Below, piece by piece: positions 54,308 through 63,353 of a stretch of DNA of 64,000 bases. Made by a program: the position numbers and the translations under genes. Each line of letters begins with the position of its first letter. The first letter of the stretch is position 1. The notes beneath the pieces were generated by a model. That model searched no databases and was not told the origin of the DNA. It worked only from the letters and a program-made list of their open reading frames with translations. The stretch covers positions 62,001 through 126,000 of the forward strand of contig JAHKAA010000020.1 in NCBI GenBank assembly GCA_018825965.1, read 5' to 3'. This stretch comes from Gammaproteobacteria bacterium (GTDB lineage Bacteria; Pseudomonadota; Gammaproteobacteria; Enterobacterales; Alteromonadaceae).

Positions 54308-54336
54308 TTGACAATAATTCTTGTTTTGGTTTAACT
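54308..54336 (+). promoter_or_regulatory. Candidate promoter of the DUF898 gene
   Basis: A perfect TTGACA lies at 54308-54313. Seventeen bases later comes TTAACT (54331-54336), a poor -10. The strong -35 with a poor -10 may need an activator. Confidence 0.35.
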
Positions 54337-54368
54337 AACGGGGTTTATTATTTAAAGGACATACTCAT

Positions 54369-55433
54369 ATGGACATTCAAGATCCTGCTGCTGCATCCGC
54401 AGTGGCTGCTGCGCGTCGTTCAACTGTACAATTTTCTGGCCGGGGAGCTGAATTTTTTGGCATCTGGATAGTGAATATCCTGCTGACTATAGTCACGTTG
54501 GGCATCTACAGTGCCTGGGCGAAAGTACGAACTACCCAATATTTTTATGGCCATACCAAAGTTGATGGTCATAGTTTCCGTTATTTAGCGACCCCTATTC
54601 AAATTCTGAAAGGCCGCATTATTGCTGTTATTGTGTTTGCCTTGATTTCTGTTTTAAGTACGTTCAGTCCTATTTTTGGTTTGATGGCTGCTTTGGCTTT
54701 TTTAATTGCTTTACCCTGGATACTGGTGCAGGGAATGAAATTTAGTTTGCGGATGACCAGCTACCGCAACGTACGTTTTGGTTTTCACGGCACTTATGGT
54801 TCTGCCTGTATTTATTACCTGTTATTGCCAATTTTAAGTGTTTTCACTTTGTATCTTGCTATGCCTTGGGCATTGAAGAAGTTGGATCAGTTTATCTTTA
54901 GTCATATCAGTTTTGGTGGCAAGCAATTAGAGGTCAGCACCCGCACTTCTGCTTACTACAAAGCCGCATTAACCTCTTTTGCTGTAGCTGTTGGTTTAGG
55001 TGTTGTTTGTGGTATTGCTGCTGCAGTGGCTGGTTTTGCTATGCCAGAGCCTGAAGCGGGTTTCAGTTTGGCTTTGTTCCTGTTGTACGTGGCTTTTTTT
55101 GGCATCTTTACGCTGGCAGGTGCAGTGTATACCGCGATGATCCGTAATCATTTGCTGAATTCAACCCTTTTACCACAAACAGCGGAATTGCATTCGAATC
55201 TGGAGGCCGTTGATTTAGTCTGGGTGACTACAACCAATATGCTGTTGGTGTTGTTCACTTTAGGTTTGGCTTATCCATGGACAAAAGTACGTATGACAGC
55301 TTTACTTGCGGCAGCCACAGAAGTCACAGTTTATCCGGCTATGGATACTCTGACCGATCCGTTGCAGCAGAATTCATCTGTTTTTGCTGAACAGGCTGCC
55401 GATCTATTTGACGTTGATTTATCCCTGACTTAA
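54369..55433 (+). CDS. DUF898 (YjgN-like) membrane protein
   Basis: The 354-residue protein has about eight hydrophobic segments and two DUF898-like repeats. The first opens with QFSGRGAEFFGIWIVNILLTIVTLGIYSAWAKVRT (about 21-55); the second closes with NLEAVDLVWVTTTNMLLVLFTLGLAYPWTKVR. Each holds the repeated TLGxxYxWxKVR motif typical of the family. Function is unknown, as for E. coli YjgN. The M48 protease gene follows after 6 bases, a pairing that suggests a shared membrane task. Confidence 0.85.
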   Translation: MDIQDPAAASAVAAARRSTVQFSGRGAEFFGIWIVNILLTIVTLGIYSAWAKVRTTQYFYGHTKVDGHSFRYLATPIQILKGRIIAVIVFALISVLSTFSPIFGLMAALAFLIALPWILVQGMKFSLRMTSYRNVRFGFHGTYGSACIYYLLLPILSVFTLYLAMPWALKKLDQFIFSHISFGGKQLEVSTRTSAYYKAALTSFAVAVGLGVVCGIAAAVAGFAMPEPEAGFSLALFLLYVAFFGIFTLAGAVYTAMIRNHLLNSTLLPQTAELHSNLEAVDLVWVTTTNMLLVLFTLGLAYPWTKVRMTALLAAATEVTVYPAMDTLTDPLQQNSSVFAEQAADLFDVDLSLT

Positions 55434-55439
55434 CAGCAG

Positions 55440-56471
55440 ATGATCATTGTCAAAGGAAAGCTTCAACAAGCCGCCAGTACCGGGCACTGCGCGGCCCTGT
55501 TGCATTTAACCGAACAGGGGCTGGTTCAGTTGTATGCTGAGCAAGACAACTCACTTTTGATGGAAGTCACAGAAGACCAGTATCAAATGGCTGAAGTTTT
55601 GCCTGGCTTGCCTGCTGAGTTGTTGTTTAATACTGGTGCTGTGTTCTCACCGGATGACTCCAGCTGGCGTTGGCCTAAAGGGGGTCGTCAGAATGTGACT
55701 CTCAAACTGGAAACCAATAAGTCGCTTATTGTGTTGTCAGTGATAGCAGTTCCTATACTGATCTGGTGGTTAACTGCAGTAGGTTTGCCCAAAGCTGCCA
55801 CAGCAATGGTGCCATTCATCCCTGTTGCTGTTGAAGAAAGTATAGGTAAACAAAGTATGCAGGTGTTTGACCGTACTTTGTTGTCTGACTCTGAGCTCAG
55901 TCCGCAATTGCAGCAGTCAATCCGCAGCCAGTGGCAACAGGCTTTGGGGCAACTGCAGTTAAGCAGCGGCTATCAGTATCAATTGCATTTTCGAGCCAGT
56001 AAAACCCTGGGGGCCAATGCTTTTGCTTTACCTGGTGGTTACCTGACTATTACCGATGAGCTGGTCAGACGGCTGGAAACAAAACCAGACGCTATTCTGG
56101 CTGTTTTGCTGCATGAAGTAGGGCATGTTGAGCATCGGCATGGTATGACGCTGGCCGCTCAGGCGACCGCCAGCACTATAGTGATGTCAGTGTTATTTAG
56201 TGATCTGGAAGGGGTCACCGAAGCTGTGTTGGGTACTGGTACTTCACTGGTTCAGTCTGCTTTTTCAAGAGATATGGAACGCCAGGCCGATTACTTTTCC
56301 ACTAAAGCTTTAGTAAAGCTCAACAAGTCGCCTCATGCTTTTGTTGAAGCTATGCTGGCTCTGACCAAAGACCAACCCAAAGAACAGCTGTCGCCCTGGC
56401 TGGAGTATTTAAGTTCGCATCCTGATACCAAAGAGCGGATTGAAAAGGCTACGCAACAAGCGCAGCCTTAA
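55440..56471 (+). CDS. M48-family membrane metalloprotease
   Basis: The 343-residue protein has an N-terminal soluble part (to about 93), a membrane segment at about 96-113 and an M48 peptidase domain with the zinc motif HEVGH (225-229) and the third ligand Glu280 in MERQAD. Conserved GANAFALPGGYLTITDEL (191-208) marks the family. It may degrade membrane or periplasmic proteins, like BepA/LoiP relatives, but has an unusual extra N-terminal domain. It sits 6 bases behind DUF898 and ends 11 bases from a convergent gene. Confidence 0.87.
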   Translation: MIIVKGKLQQAASTGHCAALLHLTEQGLVQLYAEQDNSLLMEVTEDQYQMAEVLPGLPAELLFNTGAVFSPDDSSWRWPKGGRQNVTLKLETNKSLIVLSVIAVPILIWWLTAVGLPKAATAMVPFIPVAVEESIGKQSMQVFDRTLLSDSELSPQLQQSIRSQWQQALGQLQLSSGYQYQLHFRASKTLGANAFALPGGYLTITDELVRRLETKPDAILAVLLHEVGHVEHRHGMTLAAQATASTIVMSVLFSDLEGVTEAVLGTGTSLVQSAFSRDMERQADYFSTKALVKLNKSPHAFVEAMLALTKDQPKEQLSPWLEYLSSHPDTKERIEKATQQAQP

Positions 56472-56482
56472 GCTCAAGTAGT

Positions 56483-57490
56483 TTAAAAACCGCTTAACAC
56501 CAGTTTGCCTATACTTTGTTGACTTTCGATCAATTGATGGGCTCTGCGTAGGTTTTCGGCATTAATCTGGCCAAAATCTGCGCTTAAGGTGGTTTGTAAC
56601 TGGCCTGCATCGACCATATCAGCAACCTGCTGCAATAACTGCTGTTGTGCATTCATGTCTTCGGTTTGATACAAAGAACGGGTAAACATCAGTTCCCAGT
56701 GCAAAGATACACTTTTTCGTTTCAGTTGCCGCACATCTATAGGTTCAGGATCGTCAATCAAAGCCAGCTTACCCTGAGGTTTGATCAGCTCCAGAATATC
56801 GTTAAAGTGATGGTCTGTGTGAGTCAGACTGATGACATAATCCACTTCAGCCAGACCCAGCTCTTTGAGCTGCGCTGCCATCGGCTTGCGGTGGTCCAGC
56901 ACTACATCCGCACCTAATGATTTCACCCAGTCCTTGCTTTGCGCTCTGGAAGCTGTGCCAATCACCTTTAACTGAGTTTTTTGTCGCGCCAGTTGCAACA
57001 GCACTGAACCTACACCCCCTGCAGCACCAATCACCAGCAAAGATTTACCTTTGGTGTTCTGGTTATGTAATTCCAGCCGGTCGAATAACAGCTCCCATGC
57101 AGTTATGGCCGTTAAAGGCAAAGCTGCGGCTTCGCTAAAACTTAAACTCCTTGGTTTGTGGCTGACGATACGTTGGTCAACCAACTGAAACTCGCTGTTT
57201 GAGCCTGGTTTATCAATAGCGCCTGCGTACCATACTTCGTCACCTGCCTGAAAGCCTGTGACTGCGCTGCCCACTGAGACCACCACTCCGGCCGCATCCC
57301 AGCCCAGAACTCTTGGCTGGCCCTCTGTATCGACGTTACGGCGGATTTTAGTATCAACCGGATTGACAGAGACCGCCTTTACTGCGATCAGCAGATCGTT
57401 TTCACCCGGTGTTGGGGTCGGCAGCTCTGTGTCGTATAAAGACAAAGGGTCTGTGGCTGGTAAATTCTGGTTATAAACTATGGCTTTCAT
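56483..57490 (-). CDS. Zinc-type alcohol dehydrogenase / quinone oxidoreductase-like protein
   Basis: The 335-residue MDR-superfamily NADPH reductase has an N-terminal GroES-like domain (to about 120) and a Rossmann domain with GAAGGVGSVLLQLAR (about 155-169). It lacks the zinc-binding cysteines of true alcohol dehydrogenases, so it more likely reduces quinones or enones. It is divergent from the LysR-type gene at 57587 with about 96 bases between. The LysR protein probably controls it. The substrate is unknown. Confidence 0.87.
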   Translation of the reverse strand: MKAIVYNQNLPATDPLSLYDTELPTPTPGENDLLIAVKAVSVNPVDTKIRRNVDTEGQPRVLGWDAAGVVVSVGSAVTGFQAGDEVWYAGAIDKPGSNSEFQLVDQRIVSHKPRSLSFSEAAALPLTAITAWELLFDRLELHNQNTKGKSLLVIGAAGGVGSVLLQLARQKTQLKVIGTASRAQSKDWVKSLGADVVLDHRKPMAAQLKELGLAEVDYVISLTHTDHHFNDILELIKPQGKLALIDDPEPIDVRQLKRKSVSLHWELMFTRSLYQTEDMNAQQQLLQQVADMVDAGQLQTTLSADFGQINAENLRRAHQLIESQQSIGKLVLSGF

Positions 57491-57586
57491 CTGGAGGCTC
57501 CAATGGATTACTGCCTCTAGTTTAAAAGGACTAACTAGCTAGAAAAACATGCTAAATTTGGATTAAGTTTCAAAAAATATTTGATA

Positions 57587-58492
57587 ATGATGCTCAGAAC
57601 TGACGATTTACAACTTTTTGTGCTGACAGCTGACTTAGGTTCTATCTCCGCTGCTGCGCGTGAACTGGGTCTTTCCTCTGCGCTGGCCAGTGTGGCATTA
57701 AAACGGCTGGAGCAGCAGCTGAATACTGTGCTTATTTTACGTTCCACCCGCAGTTTAAGGTTAACTTCAGCCGGAGTGGTTTATCTGGAGTATGCACGCC
57801 AGGCGATCCAGCTATTGGGGCAGGGGCAGCAGTTATTGCAACTGGGCAAAGAGCAATTATCCGGTGAATTGACCTTGTCTGTGCCATCGGATTTTGGGCG
57901 TAATAATCTGGTGTTATGGCTGGCTGAGTTTCAACAGCAACATCCTAAACTTCAGCTGAAAATTCGTGTCAGTGACAGGCTGGCAGATTTAGGTCGCCAG
58001 CCTGTGGATCTGGTTTTACGTTATGGTGAACCTAAAGATTCGCAGTTGATTGCTATGCCTCTGGTGCCGGACAATCACAGGGTACTTTGTGCTTCCCCTG
58101 AGTATATTCGCCGTTTTGGTGCCCCAGAACGGCCAGAAGACTTAGGTTCTCATCAGGTGTTACAGCTGGTGCTTGGAGATGCTGTGCATAGCAAATGGCA
58201 ATTCTGGCTGGATGGACAATTGCAGCAGGTTCAGGTGCGTGGCGCTTTAGTGGCAGACGATGGTGATGTAGTGCGGCGCTGGGCTGTGGCGGGCTTAGGT
58301 ATTGCTTATAAATCCCGTTTAGATATTCTGTCTGACTTGCACAGCGGCGCTTTGGTGAAATTATTGCCTGATTATCAAACTGAGCAGGCACCTCTGTATT
58401 TGCTGGCAGTACAACGTTTGTCCTCATCTCCTGTACTTAAAGCTTTATCTGAGTTTTTACTACAAAAGTTGCGGCAGCATTGGCATGGGTAG
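57587..58492 (+). CDS. LysR-type transcriptional regulator
   Basis: The 301-residue LTTR has an N-terminal winged helix (about 15-60, LGSISAAARELGLSSALASVALKRLE) and a substrate-binding domain with QPVDLVLRYGEPKDSQLIAMPL, as in the CrgA/DsdC-like group. The frame opens at a TTG at 57581; the first ATG pair is at 57587-57590 and is used here. It is divergent from the oxidoreductase, its probable target, and the two share the promoter gap. The effector is unknown. Confidence 0.87.
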   Translation: MMLRTDDLQLFVLTADLGSISAAARELGLSSALASVALKRLEQQLNTVLILRSTRSLRLTSAGVVYLEYARQAIQLLGQGQQLLQLGKEQLSGELTLSVPSDFGRNNLVLWLAEFQQQHPKLQLKIRVSDRLADLGRQPVDLVLRYGEPKDSQLIAMPLVPDNHRVLCASPEYIRRFGAPERPEDLGSHQVLQLVLGDAVHSKWQFWLDGQLQQVQVRGALVADDGDVVRRWAVAGLGIAYKSRLDILSDLHSGALVKLLPDYQTEQAPLYLLAVQRLSSSPVLKALSEFLLQKLRQHWHG

Positions 58493-58527
58493 AGAGCGGC
58501 AAGGTTAAAAAATCAAGGATTAGAACT

Positions 58528-59115
58528 ATGACATGGTTAAACAATGAGGTTTTAGAAGGTGAGTTTGTGCGGCTGGAGCCTATGGCGCTGACGCATGTAA
58601 CAGATTTACAGCAGGCCGTTGCTGATGGCGAAAGCTGGAAACTCTGGTATGCCATGGTGCCGACAGTCGAAGAAATGCCAGATTATGTGCAGGCTGCTTT
58701 GGCAGGTAAAGTGAAAGGTGATGCACCTTATGTGGTGCGTTGTAAAACTACCGGTCAGATTATTGGGACCAGTCGTTATTATATGGTCGACGCAGCCAAT
58801 AAAAGAGCGTTGATTGGTTACACCTGGTATGCAGAATCTGTGCGGCGCACTCCTATTAATACCGAAGCTAAATTGCTGTTATTGCAAAATTTATTTGAAG
58901 GGCATGGCGCTATAGCAGTGGAGTTTCGCACCCACTTTTTTAATCAGACTTCACGCAAAGCCATAGAACGTTTAGGCGCAAAAATGGATGGTATCTTACG
59001 TCAGCATATGATTTTAAAAGACGGCTCAGTACGTGACACTGTGGTCTATTCCATCATAGCCGCAGAATGGCCGGCAGTAAGACGGCATTTATCGTCGAAA
59101 TTAGGTAGGGCGTAG
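58528..59115 (+). CDS. GNAT-family N-acetyltransferase (RimJ/RimL-like)
   Basis: The 195-residue protein of the GNAT fold starts at 58528, where AAGGA lies 9 bases upstream; the longer frame from 58480 overlaps the LysR gene and lacks a ribosome site. It has LEPMALTHVTDLQQAVADG near the N-terminus and the acetyl-CoA loop region followed by NQTSRKAIERLGAKMDGILR (about 149-168), typical for RimJ/RimL-type proteins. The substrate is unknown. A REP-like hairpin follows the stop. Confidence 0.82.
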   Translation: MTWLNNEVLEGEFVRLEPMALTHVTDLQQAVADGESWKLWYAMVPTVEEMPDYVQAALAGKVKGDAPYVVRCKTTGQIIGTSRYYMVDAANKRALIGYTWYAESVRRTPINTEAKLLLLQNLFEGHGAIAVEFRTHFFNQTSRKAIERLGAKMDGILRQHMILKDGSVRDTVVYSIIAAEWPAVRRHLSSKLGRA

Positions 59116-59145
59116 GATGCAATCGCCACGCAGTGGCATTGCATC
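59116..59145. repeat. REP-like palindrome after the acetyltransferase gene
   Basis: GATGCAAT (59116-59123) pairs with ATTGCATC (59138-59145), and inside it CCAC pairs with GTGG. GTAG immediately upstream (GTAGGG near 59105, CGTAGG at 59111) is the tetranucleotide that REP-associated tyrosine transposases recognise next to such hairpins. It lies between convergent genes, where REP elements usually sit. No T-run. Confidence 0.55.
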
Positions 59146-59157
59146 ATTCACATCGAT

Positions 59158-59898
59158 TCAAAACATCAGCCCGGATAACTCTTTTAAATACAGAGGGGTA
59201 GCCGGGTGCTGGCTTAATTCAAAAAACAAAAAAGCGGTCAGGAAAATACTGACTAAAGAGCCCCAGAACCAGTGGCGTTTTGGCTGGTCTTGTTCTTTGT
59301 GTTGTAAGTACTTTTTCAGTAAATGACTGCTCACCAGAGCCAATAGCACTGAAGCTGCTAACAGGCTGTAAAACAAGGTCAGGTTGGTGCCTTTGAGCTG
59401 CCAGGCCACACCAGCCAGAATACCAGGCAGGAAATAAACCACTGGCCATAAGATACAGGCCAGAGTGGCTGCCGGGAAATAACGCGAAGGCGGAAGTTTT
59501 AACATGCCTGCTAATAAAGGCAATAAAGGCCGGCTTGGGCCAATAAAACGCCCTGTAACTATCGCCAGCCACACATTGTGTTCCAAAGCGCCGCTGATTT
59601 TATTCAATTCTTTTTGCTGGCGGGACAACCAGTTCCAACCCTCCAGCTGAGGTCTGAATTTGCGCCCAGCCAAATAAGACAACGAGTCGCCCACTAAAGC
59701 TGCAGCTGTAGCGACTAAACATGCGCTCCAGAACCCCATTTGTTCAGCGCCAATCAGTACACCAAAGCTAAACATCAGCGCTGTACCTGGCACTAACAAA
59801 CCCAATACAGCCACAGACTCAGCAAAAGTCAGCAGAAATAAAATCAGCAGGGCATAAGTCTGATAGTCAGTCAGCAATTGCTGTAACCATTGTTCCAT
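59158..59898 (-). CDS. DedA-family membrane protein
   Basis: The 246-residue inner-membrane protein has the SNARE-associated/VTT domain typical of DedA. Landmarks include ESVAVLGLLVPGTALMFSFGVLIG (about 27-50), GDSLSYLAGRKF (about 70-81) and VTGRFIGPSRPLLPLLAGML (about 114-133), with the conserved arginines in GRFIGPSR. DedA proteins are lipid flippases or scramblases that recycle carriers and support membrane potential. The extra C-terminal helices are normal for some subfamilies. Confidence 0.88.
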   Translation of the reverse strand: MEQWLQQLLTDYQTYALLILFLLTFAESVAVLGLLVPGTALMFSFGVLIGAEQMGFWSACLVATAAALVGDSLSYLAGRKFRPQLEGWNWLSRQQKELNKISGALEHNVWLAIVTGRFIGPSRPLLPLLAGMLKLPPSRYFPAATLACILWPVVYFLPGILAGVAWQLKGTNLTLFYSLLAASVLLALVSSHLLKKYLQHKEQDQPKRHWFWGSLVSIFLTAFLFFELSQHPATPLYLKELSGLMF

Positions 59899-60021
59899 CT
59901 GGCACCAAATCTATTGAGAAAAGCCTTTATTAAGGCAGTATCAGGGCTGGGGCGGCCTTATTCAAGCGGCTTTGTCGCCAGAACAACAAAGAGATCAGAT
60001 AAATCTGATGGTGAATAGAGA

Positions 60022-60036
60022 TGTTATATTGTATCA
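60022..60036. promoter_or_regulatory. Weak Fur-box-like dyad upstream of siderophore receptor
   Basis: TGTTATATTGTATCA is an imperfect dyad (5 of 7 positions symmetrical) with partial fit to the TGATAAT-N-ATTATCA core of Fur sites, about 60 bases ahead of the receptor start. The match is poor, so this is only a candidate. Confidence 0.25.
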
Positions 60037-60096
60037 TTTTTGCGCTTTCTTTATCGATTCAGCTCATATCTTTGTTGCTACCGGACCCAAAACATC

Positions 60097-62196
60097 ATGC
60101 CAATGCCAAATTTTAAACCTTGTGTTCTTATGTTATCTCTTGGCTTTATTGCCTCTGCCCCTGTAGTTGCAGCGGGATCGACAGAGGATATTGAACGTAT
60201 CGAAGTGCTGTATCGTCAGGCTTACCGTGGTGATATTCCGGCTCAGTCTTTACCTCAGTCCATTACAGTCATCGACAAAAGTCTGTTGCAAGACAATGCC
60301 TTAACGCGTTTCCAGGATGCGTTGGATTTTTCAGCCAGCATTTCCCGCCAGAACAATGGCGGTGGTTTATGGGATAGTTTTTCGCTGCGTGGTTTTCCTG
60401 GCAATGAAAATATGCCATCCGGTTATTTAATTAATGGCTTTAACGGCGGCCGGGGTTTTAGTGGTCACCGCGACTTATCCAATGTGGAGTATGTGGAGAT
60501 TTTAAAAGGACCTGGTTCTGCTTTGTATGGTCGCTCAGAGCCTGGTGGCACTATCAATGTGGTCACCCGCAAACCACAAAAACAGCAGGAAGGTTATCTG
60601 CAACTTGCAACAGGGCGTTTTGATCAGCACAGAGTGGAAGCTGATTACAGCAATGGCATCAGCGACACTATAGCGGTGCGGATTAATGGCGCAATGCAGA
60701 ACTACGGTAGTTTCCGCGATCATGTCAGCAGCAAAAAACAAGTCTTTACCCCTTCAGTGCGTATTGATCTGGACGACCAATCCGTCTTGTTGTACGAGTT
60801 TGAATTTCTGAAGCAAGAGCAATTATTTGATCGGGGTTTAGTAGTACTGAACGGCGATTTTACTGCTGTGCCACGCTCCCGTTATTTAGGTGAGCCCGAC
60901 GATGGCCCCACAGTAATTGAAGCGACAGGCCATCAGCTGTCTTATGAAAGCAGCCTGAATGATGGCTGGTCCTTTTTAGCGGGTTTAGGCTATCGCGACT
61001 CATCGCTCAATGGCTTTTCGTCTGATGCAGAGTTAGCAGCTGCGCGTCAGTCCTTGTTTGACGATGGCCAAAGCTTAACCCGGCAGCGTCGTTACCGTGA
61101 TTATCAGGCTGAAGACACTTCTGTGCGTTTTGAACTAAGCGGCCATCTGACTACAGCTGGCATAGTGCATCATCTGCTGATGGGCGCTGATGCCTATGAT
61201 TATGATTTATATACCTTGTTGTCACGTTTTCGTGGGCCAAAAGGCACTTATGCTATAGATATTTTTAACCCTGTTTACGGCGGCACAGCCACAGATCCGG
61301 CACCTTTGTATGAAAACCAGGAATCGCAACAAGCCTGGGGTATGTATCTGCAGGACCAGATGGATTTAAGCCAAAACTGGAAGTTGCTGCTGGGCTTACG
61401 CTTTGACAGTTATCAGCAGGACATTCAGGAGCTGTTAAAAGCCAGCCGATCGGATAAAAAAGGCTCTCAGCTTAGCCCTCGTATTGGTTTAGTTTATGAA
61501 GTGAACCCACAATTAAGCTTCTACAGCAGCTATTCCGAAGGTTTCCTGCCGTTAAGTGGCACCGACTATGCAGGGAATTCCTTTGACCCTGAACAAAGCG
61601 ACTCCGTTGAAGTGGGGGTCAAGTTTGTAGCTGCAGGTATCACAGGCACAGTCGCTTTATTTGACGCAAAAAAATCCAATATCCTGACCTCAGATCCGGT
61701 GAATGTCGGTTTCTCTGCCACCTTAGGCGAAGCCAGCAGCCGTGGTATCGAACTGGACTTACAAGGTCAACTGACAGATCAGTTATCGGCTCAATTGTCT
61801 TATGCCTTCTTAGATACCCAAACCGCCAAGGATATGATTAATCTGGAATGGGGCGTGAATGTGCCGGCGGGCAGCCGTCTGGTCAATATACCTAAACACA
61901 ATGCCAGCCTGATGCTGACTCAGGTTCTGGCTTTGGGTTCTGTTGAAAGCCGCTTAGGGCTTAGGGTCAATCATGTAGCCAAACGATTAGGTGATTCAGT
62001 CGACAATAGCTATATGTTGCCATCCCATACTTTATTTGGTTTGTCTTGGGCTGCTGATCTGGACCAAAACTGGAAAGCTCAGCTAAATGTCGACAACCTG
62101 TTTGATAAGTTCTATATCCATAACTCTTATTCAGCACTGTGGACAGTGCCGGGTGAACCACGTTCTTATAAAGTGAGTCTGACTTATGCCTTCTGA
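60097..62196 (+). CDS. TonB-dependent siderophore-type receptor
   Basis: The 699-residue receptor starts at MPMPNFKPC with a signal peptide ending near VVAAGS. It shows the TonB region (ERIEVLYRQAYRGDIPAQSLPQSI), a plug domain (about 45-160, VEYVEILKGPGSALYGRSEPGGTINVVTRKP) and a barrel ending LTYAF with the terminal Phe. The plug motif GRSEPGGTINVVTRKP is typical of Fe-siderophore receptors of the FhuA/FpvA type. It overlaps the next gene by 11 bases. No transporter genes are nearby, so the ligand cannot be named. Confidence 0.87.
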   Translation: MPMPNFKPCVLMLSLGFIASAPVVAAGSTEDIERIEVLYRQAYRGDIPAQSLPQSITVIDKSLLQDNALTRFQDALDFSASISRQNNGGGLWDSFSLRGFPGNENMPSGYLINGFNGGRGFSGHRDLSNVEYVEILKGPGSALYGRSEPGGTINVVTRKPQKQQEGYLQLATGRFDQHRVEADYSNGISDTIAVRINGAMQNYGSFRDHVSSKKQVFTPSVRIDLDDQSVLLYEFEFLKQEQLFDRGLVVLNGDFTAVPRSRYLGEPDDGPTVIEATGHQLSYESSLNDGWSFLAGLGYRDSSLNGFSSDAELAAARQSLFDDGQSLTRQRRYRDYQAEDTSVRFELSGHLTTAGIVHHLLMGADAYDYDLYTLLSRFRGPKGTYAIDIFNPVYGGTATDPAPLYENQESQQAWGMYLQDQMDLSQNWKLLLGLRFDSYQQDIQELLKASRSDKKGSQLSPRIGLVYEVNPQLSFYSSYSEGFLPLSGTDYAGNSFDPEQSDSVEVGVKFVAAGITGTVALFDAKKSNILTSDPVNVGFSATLGEASSRGIELDLQGQLTDQLSAQLSYAFLDTQTAKDMINLEWGVNVPAGSRLVNIPKHNASLMLTQVLALGSVESRLGLRVNHVAKRLGDSVDNSYMLPSHTLFGLSWAADLDQNWKAQLNVDNLFDKFYIHNSYSALWTVPGEPRSYKVSLTYAF

Positions 62197-63337
62197 GCAA
62201 GCCCTTATCCGTAGCCGCATTGACAGCATCGATATGATGCGGGGTCTGGTGATGCTGATTATGCTGCTGGACCATGTGCGGGAGCGTTTTTTTTATCACC
62301 TGCAGGTGTCGGATCCTATGGATCTCGACATTACCTCTGCCGATCTTTTTTTCAGCCGTTTTGCTGCACATTTATGTGCGCCGGTTTTTGTGTTTTTAAC
62401 CGGTTTATCGGCCTGGTTGTATGCCAATCCAGCCAATGGGACTGTGCGTTCCCCTCGCAGTTTTTTGCTAAAAAGGGGGCTCTTCCTGATAGCTTTGGAA
62501 TGGATAGTGTTGCCTCTTGCCTGGATGGGAAACTATGACACCATTTGGTTGCAGGTGATTTGGGCCATTGGCCTGAGTATGGTGCTGTTGGCGTTGGTCA
62601 GTCAGTGGCCAAAAGCTGTGCTGGCCCTGCTGGGTTTTGGCATCGTCTTTGGACACAACCTGCTGACGCCTATCAATTTTCAGCCGGATGAGTGGGGTTA
62701 TACGCTCTGGACTATTTTGCATGATCGTAATTATCTGGTGAGTGAAGGAGCCATTAAAATCAAAGCCAGTTATCCGGTTTTACCCTGGATAGGCGTGATT
62801 CTTCTGGGTTATCTGGCGGGGCCCTTATACAGTAAAACAATGTCTGCAGAACGTCGTGGCACTTTATTGCTGCAGATAGGAGCAAGCTGTTTGGTGCTTT
62901 TTATGCTGCTGCGTGGTTTTAACATCTATGGTGAAACTTTGGACTGGCAATTGTATCCGGATTTCATCAGCAGCCTGATGTCGATACTGAATCTGACCAA
63001 GTATCCGCCTTCGTTAAATTTCCTGCTGGTGACTTTAGGTCTGATGTTTTTACTGCTCTGTGCGCTGGAGAAACGACAAGGTCGGTGGAGCCAAATTCTG
63101 GTGAACTTTGGTTCTGCCCCAATGTTTTTCTACATACTGCATTTGTATGTGCTGCTTGCGCTGCACTGGCTTTTATTAACACTGTTTGGCGCGAATCAGG
63201 GAGACCGATTTGGGATGGAGCATATGGGCTGGATCTGGCTGACCACCGTTTTGTTAGCCGCAGCTTTGTATTACCCAACTAAGCAATTCTCTTTGTATAA
63301 AAAACGCAGCCAACAGGCCTGGATACGTTATTTATAG
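62186..63337 (+). CDS. DUF1624 acyltransferase-like membrane protein
   Basis: The 383-residue protein has about ten hydrophobic helices and starts RIDSIDMMRGLVMLIMLLDHVRERFF. This is the signature of DUF1624, related to heparan-alpha-glucosaminide N-acetyltransferases that move acetyl groups across a membrane. The His in LLDHVRE is the family's candidate catalytic residue. It overlaps the siderophore-type receptor by 11 bases, so the two are co-translated. An acyl-modifying or transport role for the receptor's ligand is possible. Confidence 0.82.
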   Translation: MPSEQALIRSRIDSIDMMRGLVMLIMLLDHVRERFFYHLQVSDPMDLDITSADLFFSRFAAHLCAPVFVFLTGLSAWLYANPANGTVRSPRSFLLKRGLFLIALEWIVLPLAWMGNYDTIWLQVIWAIGLSMVLLALVSQWPKAVLALLGFGIVFGHNLLTPINFQPDEWGYTLWTILHDRNYLVSEGAIKIKASYPVLPWIGVILLGYLAGPLYSKTMSAERRGTLLLQIGASCLVLFMLLRGFNIYGETLDWQLYPDFISSLMSILNLTKYPPSLNFLLVTLGLMFLLLCALEKRQGRWSQILVNFGSAPMFFYILHLYVLLALHWLLLTLFGANQGDRFGMEHMGWIWLTTVLLAAALYYPTKQFSLYKKRSQQAWIRYL

Positions 63338-63353
63338 AGACGTTATTTGTAAC

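Noticed and set aside
51340..58492. A biosynthetic or defence island around the tyrosinase
   Set aside because: The genes between 51 and 58 kb are ordinary single-function genes on mixed strands. No nuclease, toxin-antitoxin, modification or core biosynthetic genes are seen.
60022..60036. Confident Fur box at the siderophore-type receptor
   Set aside because: Only about 9 of 14 core positions match, and the dyad is imperfect. I kept it as a low-confidence candidate.
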